From: Nemopilema nomurai
Taxonomy: Eukaryota > Cnidaria > Scyphozoa > Rhizostomeae > Rhizostomatidae
Direction: 5' to 3'
DNA length: 64,000 bases
Assembly: GCA_003864495.1 (NCBI GenBank)
Contig: ML133498.1
Span: 581,418 to 645,417, forward strand
Below the pieces are notes generated by a model. The model had not been told where the DNA came from. It saw only the letters and a program-made list of their open reading frames with translations, and searched no databases. Shown here piece by piece: positions 1 to 10,400 of the stretch. The position numbers and the translations under genes were made by a program. Each line of letters begins with the position of its first letter. The stretch's first letter is position 1.

Positions 1-1558
1 GCGTGAGCTTCCTTGTACCATAAGTCTTTTGCAGGCTGCCGCGTTTTGAAGGAGTCAAACTGAATGAATTCTTGGTAAATCTGCACCAAAGCTGCTCTGC
101 AAGGATTAATTATTGGCCTCCTCTTGCCCCTTCTCACTGATTACTTGGCTAGCCAAGCAAGCTCATTGTTGTAACCATAGAAACGCGTAACTGCGCAGAC
201 AAATGACCTTTCTAATGCTGGAGCAAAAAAGACGGTTCTGATTGTGGTAAAAATGCCTGAAGGTGATTGCATGAATTTGACATGTTCAATTTCATAAACT
301 TCATAAAGGCCCAATTCAATTGTGATACGCATCGCACTAGAAAAAGTTTTATAAACAATGAATGATAAGGATCACAGGGAAACTTTTCGTAATGTCTCTG
401 TCAATTTCATCCTAAGGGCAGAAAAGTGAACGGCCTAGAAAATTAACTAGTTGAGTGTGGAAGATCCTTTACAAATGGCAGTATCAACCATAGTTTCCCT
501 TTTTATTGCCAAAGACAACAGCCACCTGGTTTTCCTTTTTATCTCTTGATGCCACGATTCAATGAATTTGGCTCAATCAAGGATTTCAATGATAAAAGGA
601 AAGATTCTGCCAGCATTTCATGTTCAGGCAGTAGATAAGTTTAGCAGATGCTAGCAATACATTTGCACAAAGATTCGATAACAGGGATGGTTTTAAAGGC
701 CTCTGATGCATTTGCGTGCTTTCATGCTTGCATAAACCTTTGCAAACTTCATCCTCAAGCAACGTCACTAGTTGCAGTATTTTCTTGTATAAATTCATTG
801 AAAAGTAAAGTTATCTCAGCTCTACTAGTTACAGGCATACATACATGCATACATACATACATCGTTTGTACAAACTTGTTTTGCGTGCAAGGACCTGTTT
901 GTATAAAGTAGTTTCTTTATTTCGATATGGCAGCTAATCGTTTAACTGCTCCAAATAGCCTGTGAGTGAATAATGGAAACATACCGATTTGCATCGACGA
1001 TGAGATTGGGAGACCTGAGGCATTGATTCATGAATTTTATTTCCATGCAAATATGCACTTTGCTGCCCCCACCGTCTCTCCGGCAAAAAATAGTAGGTCC
1101 CCACTGCATGGTTGGTGACCCTGAGGCAATCAGTGGTACCTAACATTGTACCCTGTGTGCTAGACTCGCTATATGTAAAATAATAGAGAGACACGGCAGA
1201 GGACCTAAATGTTGGAGTCACAACAATCAATCCCTTTATGCAACACTGATTCCATTATTTATATTGTGAAGTTCTGTACCACGAAGCACTTGTTCACAAA
1301 AAACCTACTTCAGATTTTTTTGATTCTGACAGAAATATACATTCTTTTGATGAGGTCATACTTCGAAACTCCAATCATATATCTTTTCATACACTTCCTA
1401 TTCGTTCACCTGAACAGTTCCTTGGCATATTATTCATCCTTGACACTCGCATTTTTACAGTAAGCAGTAATTTATCGCACAGCAGCTAAGTGCAATTAAA
1501 CTTTGGATTTATACTTATTGGTTCCGTGCAACTCAAGAGTGGCTAATAGGCACTTTAA
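1..1558. other. Non-coding flank, no gene recognised
   Basis: AT-rich sequence left of the Harbinger element. Open frames here are under 100 codons, carry no recognisable domain and do not join into a spliced model. An ACAT-type microsatellite lies at about 836-862. It could be intergenic or the intron of a gene outside the window. Confidence 0.5.
836..862. repeat. ACAT/GCAT tetranucleotide microsatellite
   Basis: A short run of CATA units interrupted by one GCAT. A simple repeat with no sign of function. Confidence 0.7.
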
Positions 1559-1782
1559 GCATGACAACGCTAACCTTAACCTTAACCTTGAGATCATGAG
1601 ATCACAATACGCCCACGCGTCTCAGTCGTATGACCAGGCATGTGAGCACAATATCAGCATGGGGCAATGACGTGGTAGACGACGGGGAACAAAAAGGCTA
1701 GGAATCTGTGCTGAATTGAGTAATCGTTTGTCTTGGGCTTTCAAGGAAATTATCACTTTATTTAAATCACTCGTTATTTAAA

Positions 1783-2712
1783 ATGGCGAATCGGCGAGAA
1801 GTTGTGGAGGTTTTGGATTTGGCTTATGGTGCTGGTGTTTTGGATGAAATAGAGTTTGCTGCCTTAAATGATTTGAATGGGCCAAATAACGTCGAAATAC
1901 CTTATTGGAATTACGACCCATTCAATCTGGATATGCTTACGGACGATGAATGCCGTGCTGAATTTCGATTCAAGAAAGCCGACATTAGGAACCTCGCAAA
2001 CACTCTCCAACTGCCAGAAGAAATCATAACCTATAATAGGCTAAAGGTTGACGCAGTTGAGGGTTTGTGCGTTCTTTTAAAGCGGCTGGCTTATCCATGC
2101 CGCTATTTGGATATGATTCCACGTTTTGCCAGGCCTGTTCCTGAACTCTGTGTCATATCAAATCATGTGGCATCATTTATTCATGATCATTGGGGATTTT
2201 TACTCCAAAGTTTTCAAAGAAACATGCTAAGTCCCCAATATCTAGTAAGGTATGCAACAGCTATACACACGAAAGGTGCTCCTCTTACTAACTGTTGGGG
2301 GTTTATTGATGGCACAGTGCGCCCTATATCTAGACCAGGCGAAAACCAAAGAGTTTTGTATAATGGACATAAACGGGTTCATGCCATAAAATTTCAATCC
2401 GTTGCCACCCCTGATGGCATGGTAGCTCTTCTTCACGGCCCTTACGAAGGAAGACGGCATGATAGTGGCATTCTCAGAGAGTCTGGTCTTCTTCCTTTGC
2501 TGCAAGAACATTCTGTTTCGCCTGCTGGAGAAATTTTATGTTTGTATGGAGACAGTGCCTATCCTCATAGACCGCAACTTCAGGCGCCATTCAAAGGGGC
2601 AAATCTTACAGCAGATGAACAACTCTGGAACGCGAGAATGAGTTCGTGCCGGATTAGCGTAGAATGGCTATTTGGGGACATAATAAACTATTTTAAGTTT
2701 ATGGATTTTTAA
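1783..2712 (+). CDS. Harbinger DDE transposase (DDE_Tnp_4-like), C-terminus frameshifted
   Basis: A 309-codon open frame starting at ATG 1783. The catalytic acids are visible: D176 in CWGFIDGT, D257 in LCLYGDSAYP and E294 in RISVEWLFGD. The YNGHKRVHAIKFQ and GRRHDSG stretches are also typical of PIF/Harbinger nucleases. The N-terminal 120 residues are mostly helical, as expected for the DNA-binding part. The frame stops early at 2710-2712 in a T5A6 run. In the next frame, family-like sequence continues from about 2714 to a TGA at 2865-2867, so one base has probably been lost (or miscalled) there. The catalytic triad is upstream of the break. An AATAAA at 2870-2875 could be the polyadenylation signal. 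It would excise and insert the element together with the Myb-like partner on the opposite strand. Confidence 0.88.
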   Translation: MANRREVVEVLDLAYGAGVLDEIEFAALNDLNGPNNVEIPYWNYDPFNLDMLTDDECRAEFRFKKADIRNLANTLQLPEEIITYNRLKVDAVEGLCVLLKRLAYPCRYLDMIPRFARPVPELCVISNHVASFIHDHWGFLLQSFQRNMLSPQYLVRYATAIHTKGAPLTNCWGFIDGTVRPISRPGENQRVLYNGHKRVHAIKFQSVATPDGMVALLHGPYEGRRHDSGILRESGLLPLLQEHSVSPAGEILCLYGDSAYPHRPQLQAPFKGANLTADEQLWNARMSSCRISVEWLFGDIINYFKFMDF

Positions 2713-2942
2713 AAAAGAATCTAAAAATTCAATTAAGTGCTGTTGGAAAACAGTATATTGTTTCCACTTTGTTAAAAAATGCTAGAAACTGTTTGTATGG
2801 AAGTGCCACAGCAGAATACTTTGGAATAGAACCGCCCCAAATACAACAATATTTCGCCAATGTTTGAAAAATAAATGAAAATAGTTGATAGAATGTATTT
2901 TAGAAAAGAAGACAACACAAAACTGTAATTTTCTAATTTTGA

Positions 2943-4063
2943 TTATTTTTCCAAGTGATGTTTAATTAATTTTTCTAATCTTTCTTGATTTAACAAAAGG
3001 GTATTAAGCATTTCATCCTGTTTATTCAATCGATTACAAATTTCATTCATTTTTCTTTGCACCTCATCCAACTCTATCTTTGTCCTTGTCTCCTGCTGCT
3101 GAACATATTCCCTGGCTTTTGCCTTCTCTTCTATTTCCTTCTTTCTCAGCTCTAATTCCTTCTCTTTCATTTGTTGATCAAATTTTATTTTATCTTCAAT
3201 CATTTCGAGGGTCTTTCTTCCACGAGTTCGTTTTTTACTTCCTTCCCCTTCTCCTTCTACATCGTGCTTTCTCTTCTTGCTTTCCCCGAAAGTTTCTACT
3301 GACTGCCTTCTCATTTCCTCTGCTTTTGCCAACTCGGCCTTTTGGGTTGCCTTCAAATTTTGCTGCTGCTTGCTGAGATTGACTGGCATTATCGAAAAGC
3401 TCATTATTTCATCAAGGAGCATATCAGCCTCCGACGGTTCTGGACTGATACCACTCGCTCTCTCCTCCTCCCGATTTTTTGACCTTCTCTTGGAGAACAT
3501 AATTTGAAAATGCTCCCTTGCCGAACGTGCAGAGACATCGAATCGCACCTTTTCGATTTCTGATAGGGATGCCACAATTTTTTTCCACGTTTCCCTTCTC
3601 TCTGCACTCCCAGGCTTCGACATCCAAATTTCTGAGGCCATTATTTCTCTCAGCATTAAACATTCATGCTCTGTAGTCCATTTGAATCGTTTGCTGAAAT
3701 AGGATAATCGAATCCATGTTATTCAAAGGATAATCGAAACTCTTTGTCATTTCTCAAGGTTTTGGGGGTGAGCGGTTAAAACACTTTATTCAAATCTATG
3801 ATTCTTGTCTTATTTTCGAACGGAAAAGTAGGTACGGATAGAAAAGTCAGAGACTTTCCTGACAATAAATAATGTGAGTTAATGTTTCAAAGAGGGACTC
3901 TCAATTTCTGTCATTTTTCTAGGCTCTTCTAAGCAAGGAAGTTGGAATGAGACAAACAGATCTTAACTTTATATCTGAAAGTTAAGTGCTTTCGTAAAAT
4001 AGTTAGAAATTAAATGTAAAAGCTTTCCTACCTTGACATAGCCATCGAATCTGCACTTTCCAT
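2943..4063 (-). CDS. Harbinger Myb/SANT-like DNA-binding protein, two exons
   Basis: Two coding exons, 4063-4032 and 3693-2943, give 260 residues. The first ends at GTAGGA, the second begins after TTTCAG, and the phases agree. The N-terminal region from FKWTTEHECLMLREIM to the DVSARSAREHFQIMF segment has the spaced tryptophans (KW, EIW, ETW) of a Myb/SANT or trihelix domain. A charged middle part with KKRKH and KKRTRGRK stretches could be nuclear localisation signals. The C-terminal 90 residues form a Lys/Glu-rich coiled coil. Harbinger elements usually encode such a protein; in studied elements it brings the transposase to the nucleus and to the transposon ends. A single-exon start at the Met at 3656 is possible but would cut off the start of the DNA-binding domain. 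Confidence 0.8.
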
Positions 4064-4306
4064 ATCTTTAAACCTTCTTCTGGATAATTTCCGTTACAAA
4101 ACACGCGAAAATAATTGATAAAACAGCTAGAGTTCGGCCCAACGTAAAGTAACTGAACCTAGCGTTCGTAAACAATGGATGAATACGTTAACGTAAGAGT
4201 CATCCCCCTTTCAAATTGACTGTTCACATGATGTGCGGGGGCGTTGAAAGCAAGACAATGGGCAATGACGCAAGAAAGGTAACGGTAGTGTTAGCGTTGG
4301 TCATGC

Positions 4307-4405
4307 TTAAACTCTCTAATGACGCAGATATGACAACGTGGCGCATGCGTGCACAAGTATATAGTGTCATTCAAGATGGCGACATTCAAAAGCTAACGAA
4401 ACAGG
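4307..4405 (+). promoter_or_regulatory. Probable TMEM87 core promoter/5' UTR with NRF1-like and YY1-like sites
   Basis: About 100 bp between the transposon end and the TMEM87 start codon. GCGCATGCGTGC at 4341-4352 resembles the palindromic NRF1 site. AAGATGGCG at 4374-4382 matches the YY1 motif often found at housekeeping starts; its ATG also opens a seven-codon upstream frame (4376-4396). TATATAG at about 4358 is TATA-like. These are motif matches only. Confidence 0.45.
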
Positions 4406-7400
4406 ATGGAGTTGTGGGCAGTATTTCTCGTTCTTGCTATTCTACATTTAGATCTATGCAACAGTCTACCGGAGCCAGGGAAGACAAAGATCAGGCTTTC
4501 TAACGTTAGTTAATTTGAATTTCTACGACAATTCTTCGACCCTGGCAATTCTTTGGCCTCCCATTTTTTAGGCCTGGTGTCGTTTGCCTGTAGTTTACGA
4601 AGGCACTACCTTGTTATTAAACTATACAAACCTTCTTTTAATCATAGCGACTTCAAATGAAAGTTGTAGTGAGGTGATAATCTATTTTGGACCGTTTTTC
4701 ATTAGTGAAATAAGGCTAAATAGATAAAGCAACTAGAGAATAACACTTGAGACCAGATGGTTTAGATTGTAGCTATTGAGACGAGTATTGTACAGGCATA
4801 CAATATTGTAATGTGTTTGGAAAAGCTGAGGCATAAACATAGAGTTAAATATTGTAAGCGCTAATTTGATTTCTCATCTAGCCATCCATGTTCGTTTAAT
4901 CCATCTAATCTCTATAAAATAATACTTTGGTCAGTTTTCAACTTCTGGTTTTGCTAATGCTTCTATAGCTTGCTCTAAAGGACATTGCTTGCATCAGTTT
5001 TGTGTTGTTATATTCATTTGTTGGCCTTACTAGTGTTGAATAGAAACAACATAAAAAAGTCCTTTTATCAAATTTGTTTACCGTATTGACTACTCCCTTA
5101 GTGCACTCAACTGTTGGCTTCTAATCAGTTTAAACACTTCCATTTGCAGCCAATATTTGTTTCAAATATGCCACATATGATTTTTACCATTTACAATTGA
5201 AGGAGCCTCAGTGAACTCTGATTGTTGTTCTATGAGGCTCCTTGAAGCATCAGGGTCATATTAATTTTTACTGTGGAGGTCCAGACAGCCAATCAGTTGC
5301 TACCTCAAATTAGAAAGAATTAATCATGTTGCCCAACGAGCCTCGATGTGAAGAGGAGACGAAATAGAATCAGAAATTCTTCCAGCTATGATGTACAAGG
5401 AGCTCAAAAGAATGGAAACATTTTAAATTCTTTATACACCAAGCAAAGTAGTTTCATAATTGAGTTGGTTTTTCTATAGGATCAGTCATATGGCCTGTTC
5501 AAGAAAGTTTCATTTAAGGATAGTCAACTGATTATGACAGGAGGTAAGCCTCTGCAATATCTACTGAATTTGAGTTCTTGGGTACATTTTAAAGGAAGCT
5601 TTAATTTGGATATGCCATCAAGTTAATGCTACCAAGTTACAAGTTAAAACATGATTCCTGCTTACATGACATGTGATCAGATTGTGGTCATCAGAGTCAG
5701 TTTGTGGTCATCGGAGTCAGTTGCTATCAGTATACATCGCAAGTAGCACATAACTTGGTCTATCCTTCTGACTTTTACATTCTTAACCTGTTTCTAATGT
5801 ATGAGTGACACGATAAAATAATTCTGAGTTGCTCATTCACCTTCCATTTGAATTGGATAAAAATGAAATGGCATTTCTTCTCTGTGTATCATTGTATCTA
5901 TCACAACTTCAGAGTAGATCTGCTAACCATGCAGGTCTGATTTTTAGTTAATATGTATCTTGTGTAAATCATTCCAGCTATGAAGAATAATTGAAAGTTT
6001 TTTTCTCCAGTCAAATGCTCTTCAACAAGCAAGGAGTCTCCTGAAATTGAAGTGAATTGGAGACTAAAATATAGTCCATGTGCAGAGAAATTTATCAACA
6101 TAGTGACTGTAAGTTTATGACCATTTACATTTTGTATTTTTGTTTGAGGATTTTAAGCTCATTTTCTTTCAATCAGTTATTTGATATTTTTTCCTAGGTG
6201 CAAATTTTACCTTTAACTATGAAAATGTAGATGTTGAAAAATGACTTTATGATCCCTTTACTGAATTTTAATTAACAGGTTTTGAGTTACATAAACAGTC
6301 TAGATAGACAGTATTCTCTGTTCCTGGTCCCTTGCCTCAAAATCAAGCATTTGTATGGGTTTTCATCTATCAATTGTCATAGTATTTTATAAATGTATTA
6401 AGTATTTAAAAAGTGATAAAATAATTGTGAACATCACAACCTAATGCATCCAAAGAGGAACTAGTTTTGCAGTTGCTTGATAATTGAAATTTGGAATGAC
6501 AGTGTAGACCATCCTGGTGCCATCTCTGTCAATAGGCGGTCAATTGATTTTATTGTTAGTTTTGGATGACAAACTGTCAATTATGGTGTGACAATAAATT
6601 TGTAAATAAAGTGATAAATGTATGTTAAGTTACAAGTTTGTGACATTTACTGTAAAAACAAGGACTCCTTATATTTCCTTCCTTCCTTATATTTGAAAAT
6701 TTTCTTGTGAACAAAGAGTTTGAAGCAACTATTTTCAATCAAGTGAAAGTAAATCCTTTTTTTTCAGGCACCCCTAGCATATATCACAGAATCTGAAGGG
6801 GAAATTATAGGCATGACTGGCAAAATCAAGTGCAATAAGTTTGTCAAGACTGAAATATCAAAAATTGCTGTAAGTAGCAAAATTACATAGATTTTTATTT
6901 CAGTGACTAATTGTTTTCAAAACTGTCCCAATTCTTTTGGTTCAATCACAAATTCAAAAGGTCAGTTGAATATGGCTTGTGGCCAGACATGTTTTTGGCT
7001 AAGCAAATTCATGAATGCTTTAATTACTTCTGGCTTTGCATTTCCTTTTCATATTGGCTTGAAGCAGTCATACCTAAAGCTCAGTAAATAGCTTAGAAGT
7101 TTTGAACCCCATCAGCTACCTTTTTTATGTGCCTTTTTCTAGAAATGGGATGGAAAGTTGATCTCAAGAGGAAAAGCAATGAAAGTATGTATGCCTGTTT
7201 CTGTATTTTTCATGTGAAGTGATAGTATATATGCCTGCTAAATCCCAATAATACAGTGCATGAAAAGTAGTCTAAATACATGAATGTAAATTTAACTGGT
7301 TGAGGATATGGTTATGAAGTACTTATGCAGAGATATCTGTGAGTTACAGAAGGTACTTATGAAATTTAAGAATCTTTGTACTGAAAAGTACTTAATAACT

Positions 7401-10400
7401 TCCATTTTTAATCTATTGTTACAATGAAAATGCATTATAGCTATTTTGAGTGTGCTAATTTCAGATTTGCTAATCAAAACCTTAAAGAACATGTGAATTT
7501 TGCATTCACACAGTTAGTATTTTAGACAAATCACCACTATAAAGTGCAACACCCTTTTCATGAAAATATTGAAAAATTGCAAGACTTTGGAAGTTGAGAT
7601 AGTTTGAGAACAGATAATTTGATCAAATTTGGGGAATTTCAGTAATTTTCTAAGCTAAAGAGATTGGCCAAAAAGCTTCCAACTCTGTGAAATAAGGGTT
7701 ACAGGACCTGGTTGATTTGACATGGAGTGATCCATTAGTTGTCAAAGTGCCATTTTCAATATGACCTCATTTCAAAAGAGTCTGAAATGTTTGCTGTATG
7801 AGATACAACAAGTGACCCATTTCCACTGGTAACATTGATACTTATCAAGATATTAGCATAAAATAAGTTTAGTAGCTTTCGAAGAAACCTTTGCGATAAG
7901 AAACAATTTCTGTAACTTCCTAAAAGTAATTAGACTGTAACTTTGGTAGTCTACAAGTACCCTACTATACCTAGTTTTCCTACAGGGAGTTAGAAGCTGT
8001 CTGACTTGGGCACTACTGGAAATCTTTATAAAGCTGCATCCAAGCAAATGTTACTAATTATTGAATATTCTAACTCTAAATTTGAAAAAACATCAAAACA
8101 TGAAAAATGTTAGTTTTCTTTTAATTTTTGTATTCAGCTTCCCAGAAAATGGGAGGTTGCCAATTTTCAAGATGGAGCACATTGGAACTTTAAGATGTAA
8201 CTGGATTAGAACTTTAGGAAATACTAGCCCCCAAAACCCCGCTGCGCGGGCTTAAAACCCCTTCTGTGGAAATAGAATTGCCCCTTAAAACTACCCCAAA
8301 ACAAATTAGGCAGATTAGCCTCGGCAAGACAAGAGCCTCGCATCGAGAGCAAAAATGACGTAATGCACAGCCACGCACCGCATACTTGAAACGAAAGTTG
8401 TCAACGAAAAATGACTCGCCATCCTTCGCGTGCATCACTCGCACTCATGTGACAATCGCTAGGACGGGGTTCGCAAAAGATGAAGGGATGAGGCTCCCCC
8501 GTCCTAGCGATTGTCACATGAGTGCGAGTGATGCACGCGAAGGATGGCGAGTCATTTTGTCGTTGACAACTTTCGTTTCAATGCGGTGCGTGGCTGTGCA
8601 TTACGTCATTTTTGCTCTCGATGCGAGGCTCTTGTCTTGCCGAGGCTAATCTGCCTAATTTGTTTTGGGGTAGTTTTAAGGGGCAATTCTATTTCCACAG
8701 AAGGGGTTTTAAGCCCGCGCAGCGGGGTTTTGGGGGCTAGTCTTCTGTTTTACCAATATATTGTTTATCTATGTGAAAGTTGTCTTCAAAGTTTTACTGG
8801 AATATATTCTATTTGCGTGACATGGTCTATCGTGAACCTAAATATCAAATTATTTAATCACGCACAGCCATCGATTTCATTTACATAACCTTATGCATAT
8901 TTTTATTTGAAACGCATATTTTTGTCAGTAAATATTTGGGCGAGCACGCTCTGAGGGGGCATTTGGAGTGATTCGTTTTCAAGTCACTTTTAGCTTCACC
9001 GCTCTATATTTTCAACTTTGCGCGGCAAAAGCAGTTGTAAATGGTTTCAGAACCAAGTGAGATTAGAGTCGACTTCGGTTACTTGCACATGCAAGATCGA
9101 GTGCACGTCCCATTGCAGTTTGATGGTGTCCAGAGGCGGCAATCAATCAAATTGACAACTCGTTAATGTTAACACCCTTCAAGGAACCTTGTTCCAGTGA
9201 GCCAAGCGACCTCCGCATGAAACAAACAACACGACATGACACCTTCCTACTTGCCAAGTCCGAAAAAGCGACACTAAAAACTTGCTTTGTTGACCGTTTT
9301 ACTCGTCGTTTTGGAAAATATTGGGGGTAGATTACATGGCCGTTGTCTTCATCATAGTTTTGGAAATTGAGGGCGGTTTAAGCTTAAAATCGTATGAGGG
9401 TTACACAGTCAATTCCCCATCGAAGAACAGTTGACCACAAGAAAAATGTTTCTTTTAGCTGATCAACCTGCAGTGAAGCAAGCTAAAACTTCTTCGTATC
9501 GTTGTCTAAATTGGTTCCCATGTTGCCCCTGAATCGGCTCCGACTCTACTTGAACAATTAACGACTGGCGAAACTTCGAAATCCGTTAAATTTGACCTTG
9601 CGAAGGCTGCCCTTTAGTTCTTGCAAAGTATATAGTGAAAAGTCGCTGCCGATCCTGGTTATTTTTATAGACAAAAACTGAAAAACCTCGTCAATCCAAT
9701 CGATTTTAGTTTAAATGACTTCGGGTGCTCTGCCATGCCGAAACGCGACCCCTTGGCCAACACACACACATAAAAATTGCCCCGTAGTTATTTTCATCTT
9801 TTCTCGGGCTTTCTCGATAGCTGTCACGTTTTAAACCGTCCTATGGAAAAGCTTTTTGCTCATTTAGCTCGCTACGCCGTTGTGAGAGTTTAGTGTAATT
9901 CAAAGAAAAAACCGTGACACGAAATCTCCAACTTACAAAATGAAACTTAGCACACATGAAAACTGCCTCTGTAGCAGTCAAAAACTGACTATTGCCACCA
10001 ATAGGCACAAAATTAATTCTACAGTTTCAGAAATCTCAACAACGCTACCAATTTTGAAGGAACAACGCGAGAATGAGTAAACGTCAAATCGAAAACCACG
10101 CATCGTCATCCACCAAGAAAATTAAATACATACAACATAAAATTGTAGGGTTTTAAAGTTCGTACGGTAGTCTTTGGTCTATTAAAAACGGAGTTCTTGC
10201 TCTTCCTTTCTTCGTCCCGACACGGCAACAGTGGATAACATTTGACGCCATGCCATGACCCTGCAAGTAAGGAAAACTCGTTAGAAGCGACGTCTGCCAA
10301 AAACGCAATCGTAAAAGGCCACAAAAAAGCAGCAATCACTGATTTTAGAATGCATCAAACATGGTGTTTACTGCCAAAGCTATTTAGAGCAATTTAGAAT

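Larger units (their letters stand above)
1559..4306. mobile_element. PIF/Harbinger-type DNA transposon, two convergent genes
   Basis: A 2.75-kb element bounded by imperfect inverted repeats of about 30 bp. The left end begins GCATGACAACGCTAAC at 1559. The right end, read in reverse, begins GCATGACCAACGCTAAC at 4306. Both ends are flanked by TTAA (1555-1558 and 4307-4310). Inside lie a DDE transposase on + and a Myb/SANT-like gene on -, tail to tail, which is the usual two-gene content of Harbinger elements. Harbinger elements normally duplicate a 3-bp TWA target, so the TTAA flanks could be a 3-bp duplication extended by chance or a true 4-bp one. The right end lies 100 bp before the TMEM87 start codon. 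Confidence 0.85.

Noticed and set aside
934..1230. 98-codon minus-strand frame
   Set aside because: No conserved motif could be recognised and no exon structure could be built around it.
1571..1590. Telomere-like TTAACC repeats
   Set aside because: Only about three units, and they belong to the left inverted repeat of the Harbinger element.
8214..8888. Paired frames on opposite strands encoding similar peptides ([15 protein letters not shown])
   Set aside because: The similarity is caused by the inverted arms of the foldback element, not by two related genes.
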